Part shown: positions 1 through 6,424 of the stretch, one piece after another
How the letters are laid out: every line of letters starts with the position of its first letter
Position numbering within the stretch: the first letter of the stretch is position 1
Origin: an uncultured Eubacteriales bacterium
Lineage (GTDB): Bacteria; Bacillota; Clostridia; Peptostreptococcales; Anaerovoracaceae
Reading direction: 5' to 3'
Length of the DNA stretch: 6,997 bases
Assembly: GCA_902797195.1 (NCBI GenBank)
Contig: CADBRY010000208.1
Coordinates: 1-6,997 of the forward strand
The notes under the pieces: model-generated
Databases searched by the model: none
The model's input: the letters and a program-made list of their open reading frames with translations, nothing else
Told to the model about the DNA's origin: nothing
Position numbers and translations under genes: made by a program

Positions 1-875
1 AGATTCTCTCCGCATATGTCCACTACCCGCTGGCGTATTTCCACGGGTGTAAAGGCAACGTGAGGCGTGATTATACAATTGGGTGCCGCCAGCAGAGGAT
101 CATCCGCTTCAGGAGGCTCCGGGCTTAGTACATCTACTCCGCATCCGGAAAGCTTGCCTGATCTCAGCGCTTCGGCCACGCTGCCGCTGTCGATGAGGCC
201 GCCCCTTGCGGTGTTGATAAGTATGGCTCCGTCCTTCATTTTGCTTATGAAGTCCTCATCCACCATGCCTGCATTGTCTTCAGTCAGCGGGCAGTGAAGG
301 CTGACTACATCGGACTTGATTGCCGCCTCGGGATCCTTGCTGTAAACGTTGACTTTCATCCCGAGAGCCTGAGCTATCTGAGCCATTCTCTTTCCGATAT
401 TGCCGTATCCGATTATGCCAATTGACTTTCCGTCGAGAAGAGTTATGGGCAGCATCTCATAGGCTGTCCCGTTTACATTATTCCAAAGGCCATCTTTCAC
501 CTGTCTGTCGAAGCCCCCTATCCTGCATGCAAGGCTGAGCATCAAAGCCACCGCATGCTGAGCCACTGCCTCGGTGGAGTATGCGGGGACGTTACATACG
601 GCTATGCCCTTTTCCCGTGCAAAATCAACGTCGATGTTGTTGAATCCTGTGGCTGCGGCTCCTATGAATTTAAGGTTGGGCGCATGCTGTATCATCTCCC
701 TGTCCATCTCAAAGCCATCAACGAATACGGCTTCCGCTTCACTGAAGGCCTGTCCTGAGGTTACTTCGGTTCTGTCCAGGTTTTTGAAGTTAGTGAACCT
801 GCCGTGTTTTTCTATGGGGGTCCAATCGATGTCACCCTGATCGATGATCTGGGAATCTGTAAACAGGATCTTCAT
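1..875 (-). CDS. D-2-hydroxyacid dehydrogenase, glycerate dehydrogenase/hydroxypyruvate reductase-like (3' end missing)
   Basis: NAD(P)-dependent cytosolic oxidoreductase that interconverts a 2-keto acid and a D-2-hydroxy acid. I translated 291 codons with no stop before the window edge; the family is usually about 310-330 residues, so only the last few dozen are missing. Visible are the substrate-side motif AAATGFNNID (about residues 75-84), the Rossmann nucleotide motif GYGNIG (156-161), catalytic Arg224 in NTARGGLID, catalytic Glu253 in SPEPPEADDPLL and catalytic His272 in ITPHVAF. The Arg/Glu/His set is complete. The stretch after His272 (TPVEIRQRVVDICGENL) resembles glycerate dehydrogenase/hydroxypyruvate reductase more than 3-phosphoglycerate dehydrogenase, but the usual Trp two residues after His is Phe here, so the substrate is not settled. 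The start is the second of two in-frame ATGs, because it lies 7 nt from the ribosome binding site. The gene follows rsmE by 44 nt and may be a separate unit. Confidence 0.9.
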   Translation of the reverse strand, partial: MKILFTDSQIIDQGDIDWTPIEKHGRFTNFKNLDRTEVTSGQAFSEAEAVFVDGFEMDREMIQHAPNLKFIGAAATGFNNIDVDFAREKGIAVCNVPAYSTEAVAQHAVALMLSLACRIGGFDRQVKDGLWNNVNGTAYEMLPITLLDGKSIGIIGYGNIGKRMAQIAQALGMKVNVYSKDPEAAIKSDVVSLHCPLTEDNAGMVDEDFISKMKDGAILINTARGGLIDSGSVAEALRSGKLSGCGVDVLSPEPPEADDPLLAAPNCIITPHVAFTPVEIRQRVVDICGEN

Positions 876-882
876 AATCATG

Positions 883-889
883 CCTCCTT
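883..889 (-). promoter_or_regulatory. Ribosome binding site of the hydroxyacid dehydrogenase
   Basis: AAGGAGG on the minus strand. It leaves a 7-nt spacer to the ATG at 875 but only 1 nt to the in-frame ATG at 881, which decides in favour of 875. Confidence 0.8.
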
Positions 890-901
890 ATAGGTGCTCT
901 T

Positions 902-930
902 ATTTAAGAGGTTTTTATCTTAAAGCTCAA
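902..930 (-). promoter_or_regulatory. Weak sigma-A-like promoter candidate ahead of the hydroxyacid dehydrogenase
   Basis: On the minus strand TTGAGC (930-925) is followed by exactly 17 nt and then TTAAAT (907-902). Each hexamer matches the consensus at 4 of 6 bases. The -35 box would lie in the last codons of rsmE and the transcript would begin close to the ribosome binding site. In AT-rich spacer such a match can arise by chance, so this is only a candidate for independent transcription of the dehydrogenase. Confidence 0.25.
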
Positions 931-1684
931 GTTCGTAGTTGATCATGGCAAGTGCCGCAGGCCCTGCGGTCTCCGTCCTGAGAGTGGTTCTGCCAAGGGT
1001 CGCAGAGTGACCGCCGGCAGCAAGAACTGAATCCACCTCATCGTCTGAGAATCCGCCTTCAGGTCCGATGATCACCGCAATCCTTTTGCCTGAAAGGTGC
1101 TCCTCCGAGGATGCCGATCCTCGGACAAACTCCTTCAGGACTTGCTTTATGGTTGTCTTTTCCTCGTTCTCATAGGGAATTATAACAAGATCAAAAGTCC
1201 CAAGCTCGCCTATGACTTCTTTCATTACCTGGGGCTCTCTGACCTGAGGGATTATACCCCTGCGGCACTGCTTGACCGCTTCTGATGCGACCTTTTGCCA
1301 GCGCTCGGTCTTCCTTCCCATTTTGCCTTTGTCCACCACTACCGTCCGCTCCATGAACACGGGTACGATCTCATAAACACCAAGTTCTACGCATTTTTGG
1401 ACTATGGCTTCCATTTTTCCCTGTTTGGGTATTCCCTGAAAGAGAGTCACCTTAGTCTCAGGCTCCCGTGCGAAGGCCTGCTTGTCAAGTATGGTAAGGA
1501 GAGCTGAATCCGCTTCAAGAGTCTCTATCCTGGCCCTGTATTCAAAACGATCTGAATCGGAGACGTCTACTTCGTCTCCCGGCTTCATTCGAAGGACCTT
1601 CCTCATGTGGTGAAGGTCGCCCTTATCGGTTATTTCAATTGTCCTGGCGCCGATGTCTTCAGGCGCCACAAAAAATCTGCTCAT
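920..1684 (-). CDS. rsmE: 16S rRNA (uracil-1498-N3)-methyltransferase RsmE
   Basis: SPOUT-class methyltransferase that uses S-adenosylmethionine to methylate N3 of U1498 of 16S rRNA in the small ribosomal subunit. The 254-residue protein has the usual family length. The N-terminal RNA-binding part starts MSRFFV and contains HHMRKVLRMKPGDEV (25-39). The middle has KQGKMEAIVQKCVELGV (87-103). The C-terminal trefoil-knot part has IGPEGGFSDDEV (206-217) and LGRTTLRTETA (230-240), the cofactor-binding signatures. I chose the ATG at 1684 rather than the one at 1714: the family begins at M-x-RFF, GAAGG at 1692-1696 stands 7 nt upstream, and this leaves a 2-nt gap after the prmA stop instead of a 28-nt overlap. 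The prmA-rsmE pair is conserved in Firmicutes. Confidence 0.95.
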   Translation of the reverse strand: MSRFFVAPEDIGARTIEITDKGDLHHMRKVLRMKPGDEVDVSDSDRFEYRARIETLEADSALLTILDKQAFAREPETKVTLFQGIPKQGKMEAIVQKCVELGVYEIVPVFMERTVVVDKGKMGRKTERWQKVASEAVKQCRRGIIPQVREPQVMKEVIGELGTFDLVIIPYENEEKTTIKQVLKEFVRGSASSEEHLSGKRIAVIIGPEGGFSDDEVDSVLAAGGHSATLGRTTLRTETAGPAALAMINYELEL

Positions 1685-1686
1685 AC

Positions 1687-2649
1687 CTATGCCTTCGCGG
1701 CTATTGCGCACCACTCGCCTTCCTCGGCGATCTGGATTATGGTGAAGCCCGCGTCTTTTATTGCCTTTGCAACTTCATCTTCTTTCTCTGTGAGTATGCC
1801 CGAGGAAATAAATATACCGCCTTCCTTCAGATGCTTTTTGCAGTCCTCAGCCAGGCGCACCACAAGATCCGCCATAAGGTTTGCAACCACCATATCCGCT
1901 GTAAAATCGACACCCTCGGTAAGATCTCCTTCAATGACACGGATAGCGCCGTCAAATCCGTTTGATCTCACATTTTCCTTTGCGACTTTGACCGCATCGG
2001 GATCTATTTCTACGCCCAGCACATCTTCGAATCCAAGAAGGGCTCCTCCGATGGAAAGGATCCCGGAGCCGCATCCCACATCCAGAAGGCGTGCTCCCTC
2101 TCTGTATCGCTCCATCAGCTGCATGCACAGCCTGGTGGTCTCGTGAGTGCCCGTGCCAAAGGCCATGCCCGGATCTATCTCTATGATTTTTTCTCCTTCG
2201 GCGGGTTCGTAGCCCTCCCATGAAGGCTTCACCACTATGGTTTCGGTGATCTTCGAGGGGTGGAAGTTTTCCTTCCATTTGTCCTTCCAGTCTTCATCGT
2301 CAACCACCTGGGATTCGGCGTAGAGTCTTCCAAAATCAACGTCCCATCCGAACCTGCCTTCCATCTCAAGGCTCTTAAGGTTCATTATCTTTTCTTTGAG
2401 AGACTGAAGTTGCCTGCGTCCTTCTTCGCTGTCTTCAAGATATACTTTCACCACAGGTTCTCTGTCGGGACGGTCCTTTACCTCATCGTCTATGTAATCC
2501 CATCCGTACTCGTTCTTCTTTTGGAGGATGTCCTCAAGGTCGGCAGGGTCATCAACAGAAATGGCAGTGATACCGTTTCTCATCAGAAGCTCGCTCACTG
2601 CCTCAACACCCTGCCGGCTGGCATGTATCTTAAGTTCTATGTATTTCAT
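1687..2649 (-). CDS. prmA: Ribosomal protein L11 methyltransferase PrmA
   Basis: Class I S-adenosylmethionine-dependent methyltransferase that methylates amino groups of ribosomal protein L11. The 320 residues fit the family. The N-terminal L11-recognition domain covers roughly residues 1-110. It is followed by the conserved DWKDKWKENFHP (about 120-131), DPGMAFGTGTHETT (159-172), cofactor-binding motif I LLDVGCGSGILSI (188-200), the acidic motif VLGVEID (210-216) and the catalytic-site motif VVANLMADLV (254-263). All hallmark motifs are intact. The start codon overlaps the stop of the HD hydrolase in TGATG, which implies translational coupling; GGAG at 2660-2663 is 10 nt upstream, a little far. 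The stop is 2 nt before the rsmE start. PrmA next to dnaJ is a common Firmicutes arrangement. Confidence 0.95.
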   Translation of the reverse strand: MKYIELKIHASRQGVEAVSELLMRNGITAISVDDPADLEDILQKKNEYGWDYIDDEVKDRPDREPVVKVYLEDSEEGRRQLQSLKEKIMNLKSLEMEGRFGWDVDFGRLYAESQVVDDEDWKDKWKENFHPSKITETIVVKPSWEGYEPAEGEKIIEIDPGMAFGTGTHETTRLCMQLMERYREGARLLDVGCGSGILSIGGALLGFEDVLGVEIDPDAVKVAKENVRSNGFDGAIRVIEGDLTEGVDFTADMVVANLMADLVVRLAEDCKKHLKEGGIFISSGILTEKEDEVAKAIKDAGFTIIQIAEEGEWCAIAAKA

Positions 2650-3215
2650 CAGGATACTTCTCCGTTCAGACCTATCTCTTCGGCGTGTTCTTCCATGCCT
2701 TTGATGCAGATCTCCGCAACATCACGTATCTCCATCCCAAGCCTTTCGCAGCCGTCTCTGATAACTTCCCTGTCGCATTTGGCGGCGAAGCGCTTGTCCT
2801 TGAATCTCTTCATGAAGCCCTTTGGAGCCATTCCGATTATCCCTTCAGGTCTCATTCGGGCATAGGCCTGGATGATTCCGGTCATCTCGTCGATGGCGTA
2901 AAGGGACTTTTCCATATTTGTCAGGGGCTCAACATCGGTGCATATGCCGTAGCCATGGGAAAGTATGGCCCTCACATCTTCAGGATCAACACCTTCGTCA
3001 AGGAGCTCCTGTTCAGTGTGGTGCAGATGTTCCTCGGGATATTTCTCATAGTCGTAATCGTGAAGATACCCCACCGCCATCCAGTGTTCCTTGTCCTCAC
3101 CAAAGTGTTCTGCCATGGCGCCCATTGCAGCCATAACGTTAAGGGCATGTATCCTGAGGTGCTCCTCGGTGACCATGGAATCGTTCAGTTCCTTTGCTCT
3201 TTCAAGTGTAAGCAT
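2649..3215 (-). CDS. HD-superfamily metal-dependent hydrolase of unknown substrate
   Basis: A 188-residue cytosolic protein with an HD-type metal site. The likely ligands are His23, the His52-Asp53 pair in YLHDYDYEKYP, His87 in ILSHGYG and Asp109 in LYAIDEMTG; His63, His65 and His66 form an extra cluster just after the HD pair. The whole-length pattern (LHD-x-DYE, SHG, LYA-x-DE-x-TG, then a C-terminal stretch with CERLGMEIRDV) resembles small predicted HD hydrolases of about 190 residues found in Firmicutes and other anaerobes. Known HD proteins are mostly phosphohydrolases, often acting on nucleotides or phosphoesters; no partner domain here points to a substrate. I see no signal peptide or membrane segment. 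The gene follows dnaJ by 18 nt and its TGA overlaps the prmA ATG by one base, so it belongs to the operon. Its insertion between dnaJ and prmA is unusual compared with B. subtilis. Confidence 0.85.
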   Translation of the reverse strand: MLTLERAKELNDSMVTEEHLRIHALNVMAAMGAMAEHFGEDKEHWMAVGYLHDYDYEKYPEEHLHHTEQELLDEGVDPEDVRAILSHGYGICTDVEPLTNMEKSLYAIDEMTGIIQAYARMRPEGIIGMAPKGFMKRFKDKRFAAKCDREVIRDGCERLGMEIRDVAEICIKGMEEHAEEIGLNGEVS

Positions 3216-3222
3216 TGCTTTT

Positions 3223-3228
3223 CTCCTT
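3223..3228 (-). promoter_or_regulatory. Ribosome binding site of the HD hydrolase
   Basis: AAGGAG on the minus strand, 7 nt ahead of the ATG at 3215 and inside the 18-nt gap after dnaJ. It supports real translation of this small gene from that start. Confidence 0.75.
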
Positions 3229-3233
3229 ACTTT

Positions 3234-4382
3234 TTAGCTGAAGAATTCTTTGATGGAATCCAGGAATCCGCTCTTCTTGTGGTAGCATTCGTCGGTCACG
3301 GCCTCTCCCATCTGTTTGATCGCTTTTTTCTGTTTGCTGTTCAGTTTTGTCGGGACCTCGAGGGAAACCTTAACATAAAGGTCTCCTTTTCTGCTGCTTC
3401 TCAGGCTCTGTATCCCCTTGCCCTTTAGCCTGAACACAGTTCCCGGCTGAGTGCCTGCAGGCACCTTATATGAGACTCTCTCCTCAAGGGTTGGAACGAC
3501 TATCTCATCGCCAAGGGCTGCCTGGTCAAAGGATATGGGTATCTCAAGCCACAGGTCCTGTCCTCTTCTCTCGAAGATCTTATGAGGCTTTACATTGATC
3601 ACTATATAAAGATCTCCGTCCGGGCCTCCGTTGAATCCCGGCTCTCCCTGACCTCTGATGGGTATGACGGAGTCATTATCCACACCTGCAGGGATATTGA
3701 CGGTGATCTTGACAGTATCTCTTACTCTTCCCGTGCCTCCGCAGTCCGCGCAGGGGGATTCGTTTATCTCACCGGTCCCGTTACAGTCAGGACAGGGGGA
3801 AACGCTCTGGAATGTTCCAAGGGGCGTTCTCTGCTGCGTCCTGATCTCGCCGGTCCCTCCGCAGTTGGGACATGATTTTTTGGATGTTCCGGGAGTTGCT
3901 CCCGTTCCGTCGCATGTCTTGCACTTTACCTGCTTGGTGAGCTTGATTTGTTTTTTGCACCCAAAAGCAGCCTCCGTGAAGCTTATGGTCATGGATTTCT
4001 GGATGTCGTTGCCTTTGCGCGGGGCATTGCTCCTGCGGGCACGGCTTCCTCCGAAACCACCGAAACCGCCGCCGCCAAATGCGCTCCCAAAAATATCAAA
4101 GATATCTTCAAAGCCACCAAATCCACCGAATCCACCACCTGCGAAGCTGTTGGGATCTACTCCCGCATGTCCGAACTGGTCGTATTTTTGCTTCTGTTCC
4201 GGATCGGAAAGCACAGCATAAGCTTCATTGATCTCCTTGAATCTTTCCTCCGCTTCCTTGTCACCAGGGTTCTTGTCCGGGTGGTACTTCATGGCCAGCT
4301 TTCGAAAAGCCTTCTTGATCTCATCTTCACCGGCGCCCTTTTTCAGGCCAAGTACCTCATAATAATCTCTTTTGTCTGCCAT
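3234..4382 (-). CDS. dnaJ: Chaperone protein DnaJ (Hsp40, type I)
   Basis: Co-chaperone that binds unfolded protein, hands it to DnaK and stimulates DnaK ATPase activity in the cytosol. The 382 residues show the full type I layout. The J domain covers residues 5-70 with the essential HPD at 34-36. The Gly/Phe-rich linker runs from about 82 to 112. Four zinc-binding CxxCxGxG repeats start at Cys154, Cys171, Cys197 and Cys211. The C-terminal substrate-binding beta domains follow, from about 222 to 345. No key residue is missing. The gene lies 79 nt after dnaK, beyond a strong stem-loop. The sequence just before the ATG (AAAGAAAGACA) has no good Shine-Dalgarno match, unlike dnaK, so DnaJ may be made at a lower rate. 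The start is supported by the family N-terminus, [11 protein letters not shown]. Confidence 0.98.
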   Translation of the reverse strand: MADKRDYYEVLGLKKGAGEDEIKKAFRKLAMKYHPDKNPGDKEAEERFKEINEAYAVLSDPEQKQKYDQFGHAGVDPNSFAGGGFGGFGGFEDIFDIFGSAFGGGGFGGFGGSRARRSNAPRKGNDIQKSMTISFTEAAFGCKKQIKLTKQVKCKTCDGTGATPGTSKKSCPNCGGTGEIRTQQRTPLGTFQSVSPCPDCNGTGEINESPCADCGGTGRVRDTVKITVNIPAGVDNDSVIPIRGQGEPGFNGGPDGDLYIVINVKPHKIFERRGQDLWLEIPISFDQAALGDEIVVPTLEERVSYKVPAGTQPGTVFRLKGKGIQSLRSSRKGDLYVKVSLEVPTKLNSKQKKAIKQMGEAVTDECYHKKSGFLDSIKEFFS

Positions 4383-4396
4383 TGTCTTTCTTTATG

Positions 4397-4437
4397 AAAA
4401 CTCTCACAGGAGTCACCGCCTGGGCGACTCCTGCGAG
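4397..4437 (-). terminator. Stem-loop between dnaK and dnaJ; possible attenuator or mRNA-stabilising hairpin
   Basis: On the minus strand CTCG-CAGGAGTC-GCC (4437-4423) can pair with GGT-GACTCCTG-TGAG (4417-4403) around a five-base loop CAGGC. That gives a continuous 15-bp stem with two G-U pairs and a perfect 8-bp core. It is followed by AG and a run of only four T (4400-4397). The hairpin ends 20 nt before the dnaJ ATG. The short U-run suggests partial termination, or an RNA-stabilising or processing element, rather than a full stop, since dnaJ and the genes after it lack another visible promoter. Confidence 0.5.
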
Positions 4438-4461
4438 GTCTCATTTCTCCTGTTGGTTATA

Positions 4462-6372
4462 TTATTTGTTTTCATCGTCGTCGACGACTTCAAAGTCGGC
4501 GTCTACCACATTGTCATCACCTGATGTGCTTCCGCCTGCAGCTCCCATGTCGGGACCAGCTCCGTTCATTCCGCCCATGCCGGCTGCACCGCCCATGCCG
4601 CTCATGTCAGGGCCTGCACCCTGGGCCTGAGCCTGCTGATACATCTTGGCCGATATTGTGTGGAACTTCTCTGTGAGAGCTTCCGTCTTGGACTTGATGT
4701 CCTCGATGTTTCCGGCTTCGAGAGCCTTTGAAAGAGCGTCCTTGGCTGCGTTGATATCGTTCTTTTCATCTTCGCTCAGAGCCTGCTCAAGCTCCTTCAT
4801 GTTCTTTTCAGTCTCATAGATCAGAGTCTCTGCCTGGTTCTTGACTTCTACTTCTTCTTTTCTCTTCTTGTCCTCTTCAGCATATTGCTCGGCTTCCTTG
4901 ACCTTTGCATTGATCTCATCTTCACTAAGCTTTGTGGAAGATGTGATGGTAATCTGCTGGGACTTGCCGGTGCCCAGATCCTTGGCGCTTACATTTACGA
5001 TACCGTTTGCATCGATGTCGAATGTAACTTCGATCTGAGGTACTCCGCGAGGTGCCGGCGGAATGCCTGTCAGCTGGAAGCGGCCCAGCGTTGTATTTCC
5101 TGCAGCCATATCTCTTTCACCCTGCATTACGTGGATGTCTACGGCAGGCTGATTGTCTGCAGCCGTTGAGAAGATCTGGCTCTTCTTTGTAGGTATGGTC
5201 GTGTTTCTCTCAATGAGTTTTGTTGCGACTCCGCCCAGTGTCTCAATGGACAGTGACAGAGGTGTTACGTCAAGCAGCAGGATGTCTCCGGCCATCTCCG
5301 AGTCTCCTGAGAGGATACCTGCCTGGATGGCAGCTCCAACGGCTACGCACTCGTCAGGGTTGATACCCTTGAAAGGCTCCTTGCCTGTGATGTTCTTAAC
5401 GGCTTCCTGGACTGCGGGGATCCTTGTTGATCCACCTACCAGAATGACCTTTGAGATGTCGCTGTTTGTTACTTCAGCATCTGCCATTGCCTTCTTCATA
5501 GGCTCGATGGTCCTGTTTACAAGGTCTGCAGTCAGCTGATCGAACTTGGCTCTTGTAAGATCCATGTTCAGGTGCAGCGGCCCGTTTTCGCTTACTGTTA
5601 TAAAGGGCAGATTGATATTTGTGGTCTGTGCGCTTGAAAGCTCCTTCTTGGCCTTTTCTGCGGCTTCCTTGAGTCTCTGCATGGCCATCTTGTCGGCTCT
5701 CAGGTCTATTCCATTCTCCTGGGAGAAGGTGTCTGCCATAAAGTTGAGCACAGCCTCATCAAAGTCGTCTCCACCAAGTTTGTTATCGCCGCTTGTTGCC
5801 AGAACTTCCAGCACTCCATCACCAAGCTCCAGGATGGAAACATCGAAGGTGCCGCCTCCAAGGTCATAAACCAGGATCTTCTGAGCTTCATCAGCCTTGT
5901 CGATACCGTATGCAAGAGATGCTGCCGTAGGCTCGTTGATAATTCTCTTTACTTCAAGTCCCGCGATCTTTCCCGCATCCTTTGTGGCCTGCTTCTGGCT
6001 GTCGGTGAAGTATGCAGGTACGGTTATAACAGCTTCTGTTACAGGGCTTCCAAGGTACGCCTCCGCATCGGCCTTCAGTTTGCCCAGGACCATCGCCGAG
6101 ATGTCCTGAGGTGTGTACTTCTTGTTGTCGATCTCCACGGTGTAGTCGGTACCCATGTGTCTCTTGATCGAAGCTATTGTTCTTTCAGGATTTGTTATTG
6201 CCTGTCTTTTGGCTGTCTCTCCAACCAGTCTTTCTCCGTTTTTTGCAAAGCCAACGACTGACGGTGTGGTTCTATTACCTTCAGCATTGGTGATTACTGT
6301 AGGTTCTCCCCCTTCCAGTACTGCGACGCAGGAGTTTGTAGTTCCTAAATCGATTCCTATTACTTTTCCCAT
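4462..6372 (-). CDS. dnaK: Chaperone protein DnaK (Hsp70)
   Basis: ATP-dependent chaperone that binds exposed hydrophobic stretches of nascent or damaged proteins in the cytosol. The 636-residue protein is complete. The nucleotide-binding domain has phosphate loop 1 IDLGTTNS (7-14), Lys70, phosphate loop 2 [10 protein letters not shown] (168-177) and the adenosine motif [11 protein letters not shown] (311-321). The linker LLLDV is at 365-369, then the substrate-binding beta domain, a charged helical lid (about 483-580), a Gly/Met-rich tail (585-614) and an acidic end. Between KRHMG and DISA (about 70-93) it lacks the insertion of about two dozen residues seen in E. coli DnaK, a Gram-positive trait. 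Asn197 replaces the Thr that E. coli has in the GDTHLGG motif; as far as I recall this is also usual in Firmicutes. The start at 6372 matches the family N-terminus [12 protein letters not shown] and has a strong ribosome binding site. Confidence 0.99.
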   Translation of the reverse strand: MGKVIGIDLGTTNSCVAVLEGGEPTVITNAEGNRTTPSVVGFAKNGERLVGETAKRQAITNPERTIASIKRHMGTDYTVEIDNKKYTPQDISAMVLGKLKADAEAYLGSPVTEAVITVPAYFTDSQKQATKDAGKIAGLEVKRIINEPTAASLAYGIDKADEAQKILVYDLGGGTFDVSILELGDGVLEVLATSGDNKLGGDDFDEAVLNFMADTFSQENGIDLRADKMAMQRLKEAAEKAKKELSSAQTTNINLPFITVSENGPLHLNMDLTRAKFDQLTADLVNRTIEPMKKAMADAEVTNSDISKVILVGGSTRIPAVQEAVKNITGKEPFKGINPDECVAVGAAIQAGILSGDSEMAGDILLLDVTPLSLSIETLGGVATKLIERNTTIPTKKSQIFSTAADNQPAVDIHVMQGERDMAAGNTTLGRFQLTGIPPAPRGVPQIEVTFDIDANGIVNVSAKDLGTGKSQQITITSSTKLSEDEINAKVKEAEQYAEEDKKRKEEVEVKNQAETLIYETEKNMKELEQALSEDEKNDINAAKDALSKALEAGNIEDIKSKTEALTEKFHTISAKMYQQAQAQGAGPDMSGMGGAAGMGGMNGAGPDMGAAGGSTSGDDNVVDADFEVVDDDENK

Positions 6373-6381
6373 TTTTCTCTT

Positions 6382-6389
6382 CCTCCTTT
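6382..6389 (-). promoter_or_regulatory. Ribosome binding site of dnaK
   Basis: AAAGGAGG on the minus strand with a 9-nt purine-rich spacer to the ATG at 6372. It sets the start there and excludes the in-frame ATG at 6420, for which this site would lie inside the coding region. The strong match contrasts with the poor one at dnaJ. Confidence 0.85.
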
Positions 6390-6424
6390 GAGATCTGTAT
6401 TTTTTCAGCGGCCGGTTCAAACGG

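Noticed and set aside
897..910. The perfect inverted repeat CTCTTAAATAAGAG after rsmE as a terminator
   Set aside because: The stem is at most five or six AU-rich pairs with a tiny loop and no following T-run, so it is too weak to call.
1685..1714. An N-terminal extension of RsmE from an ATG at 1714
   Set aside because: It would overlap the end of prmA by 28 nt and add ten residues before the conserved M-x-RFFV start; GAAGG is correctly spaced for 1684.
2260..2865. A 201-codon plus-strand frame opposite prmA and the HD hydrolase
   Set aside because: It covers parts of two conserved minus-strand genes without a ribosome binding site or family motif; the same applies to the 187-codon plus-strand frame at 3658-4221 opposite the dnaJ Cys/Gly-rich region.
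2685..3428. A 247-codon open frame on the plus strand opposite the HD hydrolase and the 3' end of dnaJ
   Set aside because: It is wholly antisense to two well-supported genes, has no ribosome binding site before its ATG and shows no recognisable domain. Long shadow frames are common opposite such genes.
4343..4444. A 33-codon minus-strand frame that begins after dnaK, crosses the hairpin and ends inside dnaJ in another frame
   Set aside because: AGGAG lies only 2 nt from its ATG, too close for a normal start, and the peptide resembles nothing I know. A leader peptide that melts the hairpin is conceivable but unsupported.
6373..6420. An N-terminal extension of DnaK from an ATG at 6420
   Set aside because: It adds 16 basic residues not seen in the family; they are partly encoded by the ribosome binding site of the true start at 6372.
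6373..6424. A promoter or CIRCE operator between grpE and dnaK
   Set aside because: There is no TTAGCACTC/GAGTGCTAA pair, and the only TTGAAC-like box lacks a reasonable -10 at the right distance.
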